This document shows, piece by piece, positions 8,662-16,560 of a stretch of DNA of 39,550 nt. The notes under the pieces were generated by a model that saw nothing but the letters and a program-made list of their open reading frames with translations, searched no databases and was not told where the DNA came from. The position numbers were made by a program, and so were the translations under genes. Numbering within the stretch: position 1 is the stretch's first letter; the number at the start of each line of letters is the position of its first letter. Origin of the DNA: Candidatus Saccharimonadota bacterium (GTDB lineage: Bacteria; Patescibacteriota; Saccharimonadia; Saccharimonadales; Saccharimonadaceae); assembly GCA_027492465.1 (NCBI GenBank), contig JAPUET010000033.1:1-39550 (forward strand), written 5' to 3'.

Positions 8662-9639
8662 TTAAAATGTTATTGACTGCTTGTGGTTGGCTAATAGCTC
8701 GCGAACTTCGTTGGTGGAGTGGGTCAACATAAGCGCGGCCCGCAAATCGGAAGCACCCTCAAAATCGCGAATATAGATTTTGAAAAAGCGTTTGAGCGTT
8801 TCAAACGGGCGGTGGAGTTGTTCTTGGTAATGGTCAAAAAGGTTGAGATGATAGTACAGCAAGTCGAGGAGCGCCTGTTTATGTGTTTGTTCGCCCACTT
8901 CTTGCTCTCCACTTCCTGAAAAGCAGAAAGGATTATGAAACACGCCACGACCAATCATAACCCCATTTACGCCGGGATGTTCGGCAATTAGCCGTAGTCC
9001 ATGTGCTCTGGTCTCGATATCGCCATTAATGGTAAGTAGTGTCTGAGGGGCAATCTCATCCCGTAAGCGCACAATCTCGTCGATAAGTTCGTGATGCGCC
9101 GGCACCTTACTCATTTCTTTTTTGGTACGCAAATGAATCGTTAAATTAACAATATCTTGGCGCAGTAAATGCGCGAGCCAGTCGTGCCATTCATCGATAT
9201 ACGTATACCCTAAACGGGTTTTAACACTTACGGGCAGTCCGGCGGTTTTGGCGGCGCGGATTGCCTCGGCGGCGAGCTGTGGATTACGAATGAGTGCTGA
9301 GCCACCAGATTTTATGGCACTTTTTGCGGGGCAGCCCATGTTTATGTCGATGCCACGATACCCTAGGTGCTTACAGTGCTTGGCAAGCTGTTCCATGTCA
9401 CCAGGTTCTCCGCCCCAAATCTGCGCAACGATCGGCTGTTCGTCGTCGGTTTTAATCAGCCGGCCACCTATTGCCTTTTCGCCTGCGTGCACCCAGCCGG
9501 TAGCATTGGTGAATTCGCTAAAAAATATATCTGGCGCGCCGGCTTGCTTCACGACATGACGAAATACAACATCTGTTACCGCCTCCATTGGGGCCAGAAT
9601 AAAAAACGGCTGGGGTAAGTCTTGCCAAAAATTACTCAT
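8662..9639 (-). CDS. dus: tRNA-dihydrouridine synthase
   Basis: A 325-residue FMN-dependent Dus enzyme that reduces uridines in the tRNA D-loop. The TIM-barrel start is [14 protein letters not shown], the catalytic Cys is in [21 protein letters not shown] (near residue 104), and FMN-phosphate contacts are in [12 protein letters not shown] and [13 protein letters not shown]. The basic RTKKE segment and the C-terminal helical domain ([17 protein letters not shown]) are as expected. The paralogue (DusA/B/C) cannot be fixed from sequence by eye. It lies downstream of the GC-rich unit at 9650-10024, whose transcript may read into it because no terminator is visible. Confidence 0.93.
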   Translation of the reverse strand: MSNFWQDLPQPFFILAPMEAVTDVVFRHVVKQAGAPDIFFSEFTNATGWVHAGEKAIGGRLIKTDDEQPIVAQIWGGEPGDMEQLAKHCKHLGYRGIDINMGCPAKSAIKSGGSALIRNPQLAAEAIRAAKTAGLPVSVKTRLGYTYIDEWHDWLAHLLRQDIVNLTIHLRTKKEMSKVPAHHELIDEIVRLRDEIAPQTLLTINGDIETRAHGLRLIAEHPGVNGVMIGRGVFHNPFCFSGSGEQEVGEQTHKQALLDLLYYHLNLFDHYQEQLHRPFETLKRFFKIYIRDFEGASDLRAALMLTHSTNEVRELLANHKQSITF

Positions 9640-9649
9640 TACTGCTCGT

Positions 9650-10024
9650 ATTATCTCACACTAGCCACGAACCTGGGTTCATGAACAGTGGGAGACGGCA
9701 GAGATGTCTCGGGGGCGGCCTGAGGAGGCGCTATGGGTGGGAATAACGGGAGGAAAGGACCCACCCCTGCGGGAGACCCGCTCGCCTCCTCAGGCCCTGG
9801 TAGCGTAAGATTCCGGGGGAAATCAGAGCCACCAGCGGTGACGGGTCTCGGGGGGAAACCGTCGTCACCAGTGAATGTCATGAGTTTCGCTCTCACAGAC
9901 CGCCCCTAAGGGGGAGTCGTGCATCAGCACACATTCCGAAAACATTTCTGCCAAGGTGCAATTACTCACCAAGAAGTCTCGAACCAGTGAAATCACCGGT
10001 GAAACTCCTCAGCAAACTAAAGCA
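9650..10024 (-). ncRNA. candidate structured RNA or structured leader, GC-rich
   Basis: Transcribed from a consensus promoter at 10031-10059. On the minus strand several perfect or near-perfect stems follow one another: CCCCCTTAGGGG, GGTGACG/CGTCACC and GGTGGC/GCTACC. Next comes a 14-bp perfect stem (GGCCTGAGGAGGCG with its complement, 9717-9794). This stem encloses two inner hairpins, GCGGG/CCCGC and GGGTGGG/CCCACCC, which makes a three-way junction. The loops are C/U-rich (TTTCCCCC twice, CCTTTCCTCCC). No terminator is seen before dus, so it may be a dus leader. It does not match RNase P, tmRNA or SRP RNA by eye. Confidence 0.5.
9865..9996 (-). CDS. possible 43-aa small protein at the head of the GC-rich unit
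   Basis: A GTG start at 9996 has GAGGAG 8 nt upstream and lies about 28 nt after the predicted transcription start. The frame reads 43 codons (MISLVRDFLVSN..., three Cys) to TGA. An alternative overlapping proline-rich frame runs on to 9651. The short ORF could be a leader peptide or chance. It overlaps the first hairpins of the structured region. Confidence 0.3.
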   Translation of the reverse strand: MISLVRDFLVSNCTLAEMFSECVLMHDSPLGAVCESETHDIHW

Positions 10025-10030
10025 AAGACT

Positions 10031-10059
10031 ATTATATATAAGAACTTGCATAATGTCAA
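10031..10059 (-). promoter_or_regulatory. consensus sigma70-type promoter
   Basis: TTGACA (10059-10054), exactly 17 nt, TATAAT (10036-10031): both hexamers match the consensus. It drives the structured unit at 9650-10024 and sits directly after the terminator of the preceding unit. Confidence 0.85.
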
Positions 10060-10065
10060 TAGAAC

Positions 10066-10107
10066 AAAAAAATAACCCATTCGCTACCTTTGTTGGCAAA
10101 TAGGGTT
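10066..10107 (-). terminator. intrinsic terminator of the 54-aa gene unit
   Basis: On the minus strand AACCC...TGCC-aacaaa-GGTA...GGGTT forms a stem with a few internal mismatches, followed by TATTTTTTT. It ends the unit that starts at about 10570. Confidence 0.7.
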
Positions 10108-10361
10108 GCGTCTCCGGTGGAGGGCGAGAGGTCAACGCGATATGCGGACCCAGAATCTCGCCCTCCACCAGGAGGGATTGCGCCTGAAGAGCCTTCCCCC
10201 AGCTCGATTCAGGCAAAAGTTCGGAGGTGACAGGCTGGCAGCTGAACTGTCTGCCGGCCTGTCACCGAGAGGCCACCCGTAGGCCCCTCTGCTCGCTCGG
10301 GAACGAGGGCGAGAGGACGGCGGGCGAGCCCCCCTTTCCGAGCGGATTTTGGAGTTACGAG
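10108..10361 (-). ncRNA. structured GC-rich 3' region downstream of the 54-aa gene
   Basis: This 250-nt stretch has no credible ORF but holds two long perfect stems. One is GGTGGAGGGCGAGA with its complement (14 bp, about 10119-10172). The other is GGTGACAGGC with GCCTGTCACC (10 bp, about 10226-10266), with an inner GGCAG/CTGCC stem. Smaller stems (GGCC/GGCC, CTCG-ggaa-CGAG) lie between 10267 and 10320. It is transcribed with the 54-aa gene and ends at the terminator at 10066-10107. A 3'-UTR-derived small RNA is possible. Confidence 0.5.
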
Positions 10362-10526
10362 TTACTCCTCCCCTCTTCCGATCCGGCTCAGTTGCCGGCT
10401 GAGGGAGCCGCTCTGCTTCTTGGCTCGTTCCAGCTCGGCCGCGTCGTTGCGCGACAACGTGCCGGTCCGGGCGGTGCGGGCGAGCTCCCGCAGGTCGTCG
10501 TCGGACTTTGGATCCGTACCTGACAT
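10362..10526 (-). CDS. small charged GC-rich protein (54 aa), unknown
   Basis: The ATG at 10526-10524 has GGGGGAG 3 nt upstream; the reading frame ends at TAA. The 54 residues are highly charged and probably helical (SDDDLRELARTARTG, NDAAELERAKKQSG, LSRQLSRIGRGEE). Codons end mostly in G or C, unlike the neighbouring helicase. No family is recognised. Its size, promoter and base composition match the other GC-rich small genes here (1-98, 16312-16509, 31141-31401, 38823-39062). Confidence 0.65.
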   Translation of the reverse strand: MSGTDPKSDDDLRELARTARTGTLSRNDAAELERAKKQSGSLSRQLSRIGRGEE

Positions 10527-10573
10527 TTCTCCCCCTTGGGGTCATGGCGCGCCTGGATGGCTTGCCCTATTTA

Positions 10574-10603
10574 TATAGAATCATTTTTATGAATATTTGT
10601 CAA
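10574..10603 (-). promoter_or_regulatory. promoter of the 54-aa gene unit
   Basis: TTGACA (10603-10598) is a perfect -35 and lies over the last codons of the helicase gene. The -10 is weaker: TCTATA at 18 nt or TTCTAT at 17 nt spacing. Confidence 0.5.
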
Positions 10604-13600
10604 TAATATATTCTTCAAAAGCTAAAATGCCCTTGTAATTTAGCTCAAATTCGCTCACATCTGGAAAGTCGAGTGTGGTTATACAGTGCCATATGGCCTG
10701 AATAAGTTTAGTAAATCGTTCCAGTTCTTCGTCGGTAAAAGTTTGGCTAAGAGCGTAGGTTTCGCCACGAGCGTCAGGCTCGACAAATTGCAAAATACCA
10801 CCAGCAAACTCGTATTTTGCATAGTCGCGGGAGTTTTCGGCTAGTAATTGGTAGAACATTAGCTGTTGCTTGTACTTATGCAGCTTGATTTTTTCGTAGT
10901 CGGTACCACCCTTCCAGCTTGTGCTCGGCCGGCCGGTCTTGTAATCGGTAATGGTCAGCTTACCATCAGAAATATCGACAAGGTCTATCGAACCAGTAAG
11001 ACGCGCCTCGCCAAGTTGCACCCCTTGGCCGGCAAAGTTAAGCTCTGTTTTTTGCGTGCGAGTAAAGGTGGCATAGTGTTTTGCCAAAAATGCCGAAAGG
11101 CTCTCGCTCCCTTTTTTACTATAGAATATGAAGTCGGGTTCAAGCAGCCGTTCGTGTTCGAGGGCATGAATAAAGTCGCCAAGCACATCTTCGAGCGGGC
11201 GGCGTTCCCCGGTAGCAACTAGATGGTTGTGTGCTCGCTGCAAGGCGGCGTGCATGGCCGTGCCATAGGCTGCGCTCGGACTTTTACTTTCAGGAAAACG
11301 CAACAAATTGCGCAGTAAAAATGCCTGCGGTCCACCCCGTGTAAGATCAATAAAATTATTTAAATGAGTACTTGAAAGCTTGTATTTTTCCAATGTTGGC
11401 GCAAGCAAATCTTTCATTGTATCGCTTGGAGAGGTGGTAACGCGGTCGTGCCAGGCAATTTCGTTGAGAGTCGTTAGGGTTGCGGTAGTGTGTGCGGGCT
11501 TTTCTTCGCTCTCAAGCAGGCTTGTACCGGCCAAAAAACTTGCGGGCAAGGTATTTTTGCCGCTATCGTCAAGTGAGCTATAGCTAATGTGAAGCTGTCG
11601 TTTGGCGCGTGTCATTGCTACAAAATACAGGCGAAGACGTTCGTCGTAACTGTTGCTGTTTGGTTTTATCACTAAGTTTTCGGGGTAGCTTATGAGTGCG
11701 CTACGCGAGCGAACGCGCTCGCCCCACTTGTTATCGACGGAATTAACTATATACACGGTGTCAAATTCTAACCCTTTGGATTTATGAGCCGTCATAAGAT
11801 TGACGGCGTTATCGAGCCCGGTCGAGCTTGTACGAATGCTGGTAATGCCGGCACCAAGCTCTCGGTGAACTCGTATAAATTCGAGTAGATCGGTAATATG
11901 CAGGGCGTTTTTTGGTTGGTATTCACGAAGTTTCGCGCGCAGAGTACGCAGCGCCTCGAGCACGGTAATGTAGGCGTCTGGTGACTGGGCAAGCACCTCT
12001 GGCCCAAAGTAATACTCATAATACGGAGAACGATACGAAGTCACTTCTTCGCCCGTCGGTACGCCAATGAGCGTGTCAACGAACATCTCGAGTGACTCGT
12101 GCGTAACGGCGCGAGCACGCTCTAATAGCCACTCAGCAAGGGGCTTTAATGGTTGCGTGACAAGCATTGTTTCGAGCCACGACAAACGGCCCTGCCGTGC
12201 AGCCAGGCTCAAGCGCCAGATACTTTCGGCAGAAATCGTAAACATTGGGTGCGACAAAAGTTCGGGCAAAAAACTATCGGCTTCGTCGTGATCACCATTA
12301 AAAATCGCAACCGATACATTGGCGAGTAGCTCGAGCGTCTGAATACTTTCAAGGTCTAGCACATTGTCGCGCCGCTCGTAATTTACTGCAATACCCCGGT
12401 GGTGAAGGTATGGCACAATTTCTGTGAGCTCGGTGTGATTACGCGCTAATACGGCGATATTACCGGGAGCGGTGCCGGTGGAGATTTGTTTTGCTACACG
12501 CGCAGCGACCCAAGAAAATTCGTCGCCTCGGGTTGGTAAAACGGTTCGTGTAACAGCTGCGCCTGTGGGTGTACTATTTGGCGTAAGACGCTTTGAAATA
12601 TCCATTGCGGTTTCTAGGCGACCACCTGCTTGCACGATAACTTCGCGGGAGGCCTCTAAGATTTCGCGTGCCGAGCGATAATTTTGGGTGAGGACAATAC
12701 TTTTGTGTGCTGGGTAGCGTTCGCGAAAGCGATGAATGTTATTGACGTCGGCCCCCTGAAAGCTATAAATTGCCTGGTCGTCATCGCCTACCGCCATAAC
12801 GTTCGGTTCATCGCCAGAGGGGGTTTCGGTGAGGTTAAATAAAATACGCAGCTGTGCCAGGTTCGTGTCTTGAAATTCATCCACCATAATATACTGGTAT
12901 TTTTCTTGTAGGTTCGCTTTTAGGTCGGCGTGCACTTCCATGGCGTGGACAACATTTAGCACCATGTCGTTATAGTCGTATAGCCCCGCTTGATCCATGC
13001 GCGAAAGATATGAAAAGTAAATATGCGCAAGCGCGCGCAGTTTAGCGTGGCGTTTTCTTGATTTAAAAACGAATGCTCCTGTTGCATCTTTTTCGAGCCA
13101 GCTGTCGCGCCAGGCGGTGATCGGTTTTGTGCTGTTTTGTTCGACGGCTTCGTCAAACGCACGCGCCATGCTGAGCGCTAATTCGTTGCCAAGCGGCGTA
13201 ATTGCTGGTGGCAGCTGCGGCAATGGCAGCGCCGCAACTTTTTCGGTGATTGGCACGAGTAAACTGAGCATGCTGGTACTCATACGATTAGCAAAAATAC
13301 CAGCAAGCTCTGCTTCAACACTATCAAGTACTGCGTCGTTCGCGTTGATGATTGCGAGCAACTCGTCGCTTGTAAGGCCGGCTTGTTTTAGTTCGCCAAT
13401 TGCCGTTACGGTGTCGCGTAAATATACGTATTCGCTGTTGTTTTTACTCGCGAGCGGGTTGCTGTGATCGAGTTCGTCAAAAATGCCCGTGAGTAGCTCG
13501 TAACTGGTAATATCGTCGGCTGGCTGGAATTCAGCACCGCGGTAAAAATATTCTCGGTTCTGATTAATAATTTCGGTGCCAAAGCCGTGAAAAGTTTGAA

Positions 13601-13859
13601 TCGCCACCTTGTAAGCGCTTGGCCCAATAATTTGGCTCAGCCGTGAGCGCATAGCGTTAGCGCCGCTGTCGGTAAACGTAAGACAAAGAATATTTTCAGG
13701 AAGCGTATCGGTTTTTTGTAATATATTTGCCGTGCGCATACTAAGCAGCTCGGTTTTACCCGTCCCTGGCCCTGCAATCACCAAAAGCGGCCCGTCGATC
13801 GTGTCGACGGCCTTTTTCTGCTCTAGATTGAGCTTTCTGTATCTCGCCGTAAAATCCAT
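10587..13859 (-). CDS. UvrD-family ATP-dependent helicase with C-terminal RecB-type nuclease domain
   Basis: A 1090-residue SF1A helicase-nuclease for DNA repair or recombination. Motif I is AGPGTGKTE (about residues 30-38), motif II is VDEFQDTN (near 325), motif III is AVGDDDQAIYSFQGA, motif V is TAHKSKGLEFDTVYI and motif VI is VAMTRAKRQL. The C-terminal 250 residues hold a PD-(D/E)XK fold: the GSIDLVD strand, DYKTGRP (catalytic Asp-x-Lys) and YKQQLMFYQLL. This layout resembles AddA/RecB or the ATP-dependent helicase-nucleases of CPR and Actinobacteria. The ATG at 13859 is preferred over the adjacent GTG; TATAAT lies 8 nt upstream, implying a leaderless mRNA. Confidence 0.92.
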   Translation of the reverse strand: MDFTARYRKLNLEQKKAVDTIDGPLLVIAGPGTGKTELLSMRTANILQKTDTLPENILCLTFTDSGANAMRSRLSQIIGPSAYKVAIQTFHGFGTEIINQNREYFYRGAEFQPADDITSYELLTGIFDELDHSNPLASKNNSEYVYLRDTVTAIGELKQAGLTSDELLAIINANDAVLDSVEAELAGIFANRMSTSMLSLLVPITEKVAALPLPQLPPAITPLGNELALSMARAFDEAVEQNSTKPITAWRDSWLEKDATGAFVFKSRKRHAKLRALAHIYFSYLSRMDQAGLYDYNDMVLNVVHAMEVHADLKANLQEKYQYIMVDEFQDTNLAQLRILFNLTETPSGDEPNVMAVGDDDQAIYSFQGADVNNIHRFRERYPAHKSIVLTQNYRSAREILEASREVIVQAGGRLETAMDISKRLTPNSTPTGAAVTRTVLPTRGDEFSWVAARVAKQISTGTAPGNIAVLARNHTELTEIVPYLHHRGIAVNYERRDNVLDLESIQTLELLANVSVAIFNGDHDEADSFLPELLSHPMFTISAESIWRLSLAARQGRLSWLETMLVTQPLKPLAEWLLERARAVTHESLEMFVDTLIGVPTGEEVTSYRSPYYEYYFGPEVLAQSPDAYITVLEALRTLRAKLREYQPKNALHITDLLEFIRVHRELGAGITSIRTSSTGLDNAVNLMTAHKSKGLEFDTVYIVNSVDNKWGERVRSRSALISYPENLVIKPNSNSYDERLRLYFVAMTRAKRQLHISYSSLDDSGKNTLPASFLAGTSLLESEEKPAHTTATLTTLNEIAWHDRVTTSPSDTMKDLLAPTLEKYKLSSTHLNNFIDLTRGGPQAFLLRNLLRFPESKSPSAAYGTAMHAALQRAHNHLVATGERRPLEDVLGDFIHALEHERLLEPDFIFYSKKGSESLSAFLAKHYATFTRTQKTELNFAGQGVQLGEARLTGSIDLVDISDGKLTITDYKTGRPSTSWKGGTDYEKIKLHKYKQQLMFYQLLAENSRDYAKYEFAGGILQFVEPDARGETYALSQTFTDEELERFTKLIQAIWHCITTLDFPDVSEFELNYKGILAFEEYIIDKYS

Positions 13860-13878
13860 CACTATTTATTATACATAC

Positions 13879-13900
13879 AAAAACACCCCTTTTGGGGGTG
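13879..13900 (-). terminator. intrinsic terminator of the GC-rich unit upstream of the helicase
   Basis: On the minus strand CACCCC-caaaa-GGGGTG is followed by TTTTT. It separates the structured unit at 13901-14277 from the helicase promoter, whose -10 begins 6 nt further on. Confidence 0.65.
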
Positions 13901-14277
13901 GTGGTAAACTGGTATTGCCCGGAGGCCAGGATTGGGCGCAGTGCGCCGTCCTGACCCCCGGGGGGAGAATTTTTCAATCATCCGGCCACTTTCGTGTCCA
14001 CCAGGCACTCCCGCTCCTGGTATTGATGGGTTCTTGCGTAAGCCGGTCACCCTCCCCAGGGCTATTCGAGTTATTGTAGGCGCTCGACCGCCATCTTGCG
14101 CGCCCTCTGGGCGCACGAGGCGCGACAGTATCGATCCGGGTGTTACCACCGGATAGCCCTCTGTCGGCCCCTGGGGGCGCACTCCCATCAAGCCCTTTGT
14201 CGGTTTCCCGACTGCCGGCGACAAGTGCGTGTCGCTGGCAAGGGCCCCGCATTGCGGGTGGCCATCCCCTCAGCATT
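13901..14277 (-). ncRNA. candidate structured small RNA of about 380-400 nt
   Basis: A free-standing unit with its own consensus promoter and terminator. Hairpins on the minus strand, in order, include CCGCA/TGCGG, GCGACA/TGTCGC, GTCGG-gaaa-CCGAC, ATCCGG/CCGGAT, GCGCCC-aga-GGGCGC, CCAGG/CCTGG, and GGCGCA/TGCGCC inside AGGA/TCCT. GC content is far above that of the flanking genes. An open frame of 100 codons begins at 14276, seven nt after the -10, so a leaderless small protein (MLRGWPPAMRG...) cannot be excluded. No match to RNase P, tmRNA, 6S or SRP RNA was seen by eye. Confidence 0.5.
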
Positions 14278-14283
14278 AATATC

Positions 14284-14312
14284 ATTATACATCATATATT
14301 AAATAATGTCAA
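14284..14312 (-). promoter_or_regulatory. consensus sigma70-type promoter
   Basis: TTGACA (14312-14307), 17 nt, TATAAT (14289-14284): a full consensus match on the minus strand. It drives the GC-rich unit 13901-14277 and is back to back with the promoter of the divergent gene at 14349. Confidence 0.85.
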
Positions 14313-14348
14313 TATCTTTTTGCAAAAATATGCTAAAATAGGGGCAAT

Positions 14349-14837
14349 ATGACAAACGAAATCTATGATGATGTGGCGCTGGAGCGCATATTGGCTGAAA
14401 AATTTGGCGTCCATACAGAGGTAGACCAAGTTATTGCTCGTCGTATTTCTGTTGGTGGTGGCGCATATGCAACGGTATTTCTCTCAAATAAAAAGCAATT
14501 GTATTGCTATGTTGACGGTTCGGCGCGCTTTGTGCTGGGTGATATCAAAAAAATTGCTGCTCGTATCGGCATTAAGCCAGAGCTATTTTTCCCGCCTAAG
14601 GGTCGTCCAAATTATTTTGACGAGATCGGCCGCGAGAAATTTAAAGAAGTGTTTCCGGGTCGCAAAGATGCACATGAAAGTGATTTAGTATTCTACCGCA
14701 CACTTGCCCCGTACTGCCCTGCCCTTATTTTGGTGAACGAAGTAAAAGACGGCACAATTTACTGTGCCGATACCGACGCGGTGCGCGGCTGGCGCCCCGC
14801 TGTAAAATTTGCGTACCGACGGATTAAAACCAGTTAA
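14349..14837 (+). CDS. unrecognised 162-aa cytoplasmic protein
   Basis: A 162-residue soluble alpha/beta protein with no signal peptide or membrane span. Visible segments are an N-terminal helix (VALERILAEKFG), RRISVGGGAYATVFLSNKKQLYCYVDG, DIKKIAARIGIKPELFFPPKGRP and a basic C-terminus (WRPAVKFAYRRIKTS). The mixture of strand pairs and helices does not match a family I can name. TAAAAT lies 9 nt before the ATG, so the leader is minimal. It converges on and overlaps the 3' end of the methyltransferase gene by 4 nt. Confidence 0.7.
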   Translation: MTNEIYDDVALERILAEKFGVHTEVDQVIARRISVGGGAYATVFLSNKKQLYCYVDGSARFVLGDIKKIAARIGIKPELFFPPKGRPNYFDEIGREKFKEVFPGRKDAHESDLVFYRTLAPYCPALILVNEVKDGTIYCADTDAVRGWRPAVKFAYRRIKTS

Positions 14838-16213
14838 ATTTTATCAAGCACGACAAGATGCTCGATATGTGGCGTGCGCGGGAAGAAATTGTAGCCCTTA
14901 TGAAAACGAATGCCGTATTTTTCTGCCAGAAGTGCGACATCTCGGGCTTGAGTAACAGGGTTACAGCTTAGGTAAATGATGCGGTTTGGCGCAGCTTCGA
15001 GTAATTTTGCAATTACATCGGAATGGAGGCCGGCGCGCGGCGGATCGACAATAATTGTCGCATTGCTAGTAATATATTCGAGCGCTTTTTCGCTTGGCGC
15101 TAAGACGGCCGTGGCGTTTTTTCCAAGCCGCGCAATGTTTTCGCGCATTTCGCGTACAGCGTGTTCGTTGATTTCAACGAGCGTTACGTCATCTCCGCCA
15201 ATCGTCAGACCGATGCTACCAACGCCACTATATAAATCAACAACCTTACCTCCTCTATACTCCTTACTCCCTACTCCGCGCGCGAGCGCCTTTCTCATGT
15301 CGCGTAGCGCCTGCTCATATATCGGTATGTTTACCTGAAAAAATCCTTCGGTTGCGTAGCGAAACGGTACACCCAAAATTGTATCAGTAAGTACAATATC
15401 ACCAAAACTGGCCAGACGTTCGGTAATACGGCTTGCTGGGCTACGCGGATCGCTATAAATAACTTCGCCACCCTGAGCGGGTAGTTTTTTGGCGTCTGTT
15501 TCGCTAATAAGATCTATGAGTTTATCTTTTGTGTATAACTGCCAGACGCAATGGCCTTGTTGGTCGCAGCGAATAAGCAGCGTTTTTAGGTTACGTGCCG
15601 TAACGCTTTTAGAGCGCAGTAAGTCGCGTAGGGCGAGGGCAAGTTTCATCATCGGTTCTGGCAGTAAAGAGCAACTATCAACAGGAATTTTGCCCATACC
15701 GCCACGCGTAAAAAACGCTAGATCTAGGGTTTCTTCGTATTCCGCTGTCTCATGCTCCTTACTCCCTACCCCATACTCCTTGTCTTGCTCCACAAGACGA
15801 CTTGCGCCGAACCAGCTAAATTCGACCTTATTGCGGTAGTGTGATATTTTTTCGTCGCTATACACTTCAATAGCGTCAGGAAGCACGATGTTATGAAGTT
15901 CGAACGCTTCTTCAATGAGCGCAGCCTTGTAATGCTGCTCGGCCTCGAACGTCATAATTTGCCACGGGCTTGTACTGAGGTAACTTACAGGATCGAGTGG
16001 TTCTATACGCTCGCGACTTTTTGTGTGGGGTTCAGTGACAATTCCTTCAATAAATTTTGACTTCTTTTTGGTTAAGCGAATCGTTACCTGCTCGCCCGGC
16101 AGCCCGCCCCATACAAAAGCCTTGCGGCCGTCAGTGAGAGTGCCGAGCGCTTGCCCGCCACCGACGATTTTGTCGAGCACGAGAGTTTCGAATATTGGTG
16201 CTTTTTTAGCCAT
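14834..16213 (-). CDS. RlmD/TrmA-family RNA (uracil-5-)-methyltransferase
   Basis: A 459-residue SAM-dependent RNA m5U methyltransferase. There is a TRAM-like N-terminal domain (residues 1-65), and the SAM motif is VDLYSGVGSIGLTI. VDPPRAGLH and the catalytic Cys motif IYLSCNPVTQARD match the TrmA/RumA signatures. The four iron-sulfur cysteines usual in RlmD (CxxxxxCGGC) are missing: the equivalent region reads VSYLSTSPWQIMTFEAEQHYK. Two inserts encoded by 7-bp repeats lie near residues 145-154 (KEYGVGSKEH) and 312-321. TACAAT is 8 nt before the ATG, so the mRNA is probably leaderless. Confidence 0.9.
   Translation of the reverse strand: MAKKAPIFETLVLDKIVGGGQALGTLTDGRKAFVWGGLPGEQVTIRLTKKKSKFIEGIVTEPHTKSRERIEPLDPVSYLSTSPWQIMTFEAEQHYKAALIEEAFELHNIVLPDAIEVYSDEKISHYRNKVEFSWFGASRLVEQDKEYGVGSKEHETAEYEETLDLAFFTRGGMGKIPVDSCSLLPEPMMKLALALRDLLRSKSVTARNLKTLLIRCDQQGHCVWQLYTKDKLIDLISETDAKKLPAQGGEVIYSDPRSPASRITERLASFGDIVLTDTILGVPFRYATEGFFQVNIPIYEQALRDMRKALARGVGSKEYRGGKVVDLYSGVGSIGLTIGGDDVTLVEINEHAVREMRENIARLGKNATAVLAPSEKALEYITSNATIIVDPPRAGLHSDVIAKLLEAAPNRIIYLSCNPVTQARDVALLAEKYGIRFHKGYNFFPRTPHIEHLVVLDKI
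15251..15278. repeat. heptamer repeat arm inside the RlmD-like gene (copy 1)
   Basis: Units TACTCCT, TACTCCC and TACTCCG are preceded by the degenerate TCCTCTA, all in one 7-bp phase. On the coding strand they read as AGTARGG-type units, translated as GVGSKEYRGG, just ahead of the SAM motif. Confidence 0.75.
15739..15780. repeat. heptamer repeat arm inside the RlmD-like gene (copy 2)
   Basis: Units in one 7-bp phase: TATTCCG, CTGTCTC (degenerate), TGCTCCT, TACTCCC, TACCCCA, TACTCCT. Translated as part of KEYGVGSKEHETAEYEE. Same orientation as copy 1. Confidence 0.75.
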
Positions 16214-16248
16214 TGCTACCTATTGTACCACCCCTAGAAATGCTAACG

Positions 16249-16311
16249 CCGCCCCCGGAGGGGCGGCTGGGTGGATAAGGAAGCGCCGACGTCTAGTCGG
16301 CTTGATCGCAC
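16249..16311 (-). terminator. GC hairpins after the 65-aa gene
   Basis: CCGCCCC-cgga-GGGGCGG (16249-16266) and GCCGAC-gtcta-GTCGGC (about 16287-16303) follow the stop of the 65-aa gene. There is no U-run, so termination is likely only if assisted; the stems may instead protect the 3' end. Confidence 0.4.
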
Positions 16312-16509
16312 TTACGATCGACCCTGGAACGCCTCAATTCGCTTCTCCAGTTGGTCAATGTAGGCGCAGAGGGCCTGGAGTCTGCTGGAGATAGCGATCC
16401 AGACCTGGTAGTCGTGGAGCTCCTCCAGCTCGGCGTATGCCTTGTCGGCCTGGGCCAGGGCCTGAAGGCGTCGCTCCCGAAGTTCAGCAAGACTGAGGTA
16501 CTCGTCCAT
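16312..16509 (-). CDS. small helical GC-rich protein (65 aa), unknown
   Basis: The ATG at 16509 is preceded by GAGGAAGAAGG. The 65 residues form one or two long amphipathic helices (LAELRERRLQALAQADKAYAELEELHDYQ, then SSRLQALCAYIDQLEKRIEAF), consistent with a small coiled-coil or helical-hairpin protein. Upstream in-frame ATGs lie within the promoter and are rejected. Codons are strongly GC-ending. A GATGT/ACATC hairpin lies in the leader. No family recognised. Confidence 0.65.
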   Translation of the reverse strand: MDEYLSLAELRERRLQALAQADKAYAELEELHDYQVWIAISSRLQALCAYIDQLEKRIEAFQGRS

Positions 16510-16560
16510 TGGGGCCTTCTTCCTCTCGTGATGTCGCACGGTAGCAACATCAATATTTCC

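Noticed and set aside
9651-9896. 81-codon proline-rich frame on the minus strand
   Set aside because: Stop-free frames are expected by chance in such GC-rich sequence, no convincing RBS is present, and perfect stems fit an RNA better.
9650-10024. RNase P RNA on the plus strand, from a GGGGGGAAACC...CACCAGTG stretch and GGAGGAAAGG
   Set aside because: The similarity to part of E. coli rnpB is short, the GAGGAAAG-like sequence falls in a hairpin loop, the 3' conserved region is absent, and the consensus promoter is on the other strand.
10227-10523. 98-codon plus-strand frame opposite the 54-aa gene
   Set aside because: No promoter or RBS on the plus strand, and it overlaps the better supported minus-strand gene and the RNA stems.
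13901-14277. tmRNA or RNase P RNA for the minus-strand transcript
   Set aside because: No tRNA-like ends, no TTCGAC-type 5' motif, no GAGGAAAGTCC and no ACAGAA..CCGGCTTA at the 3' end.
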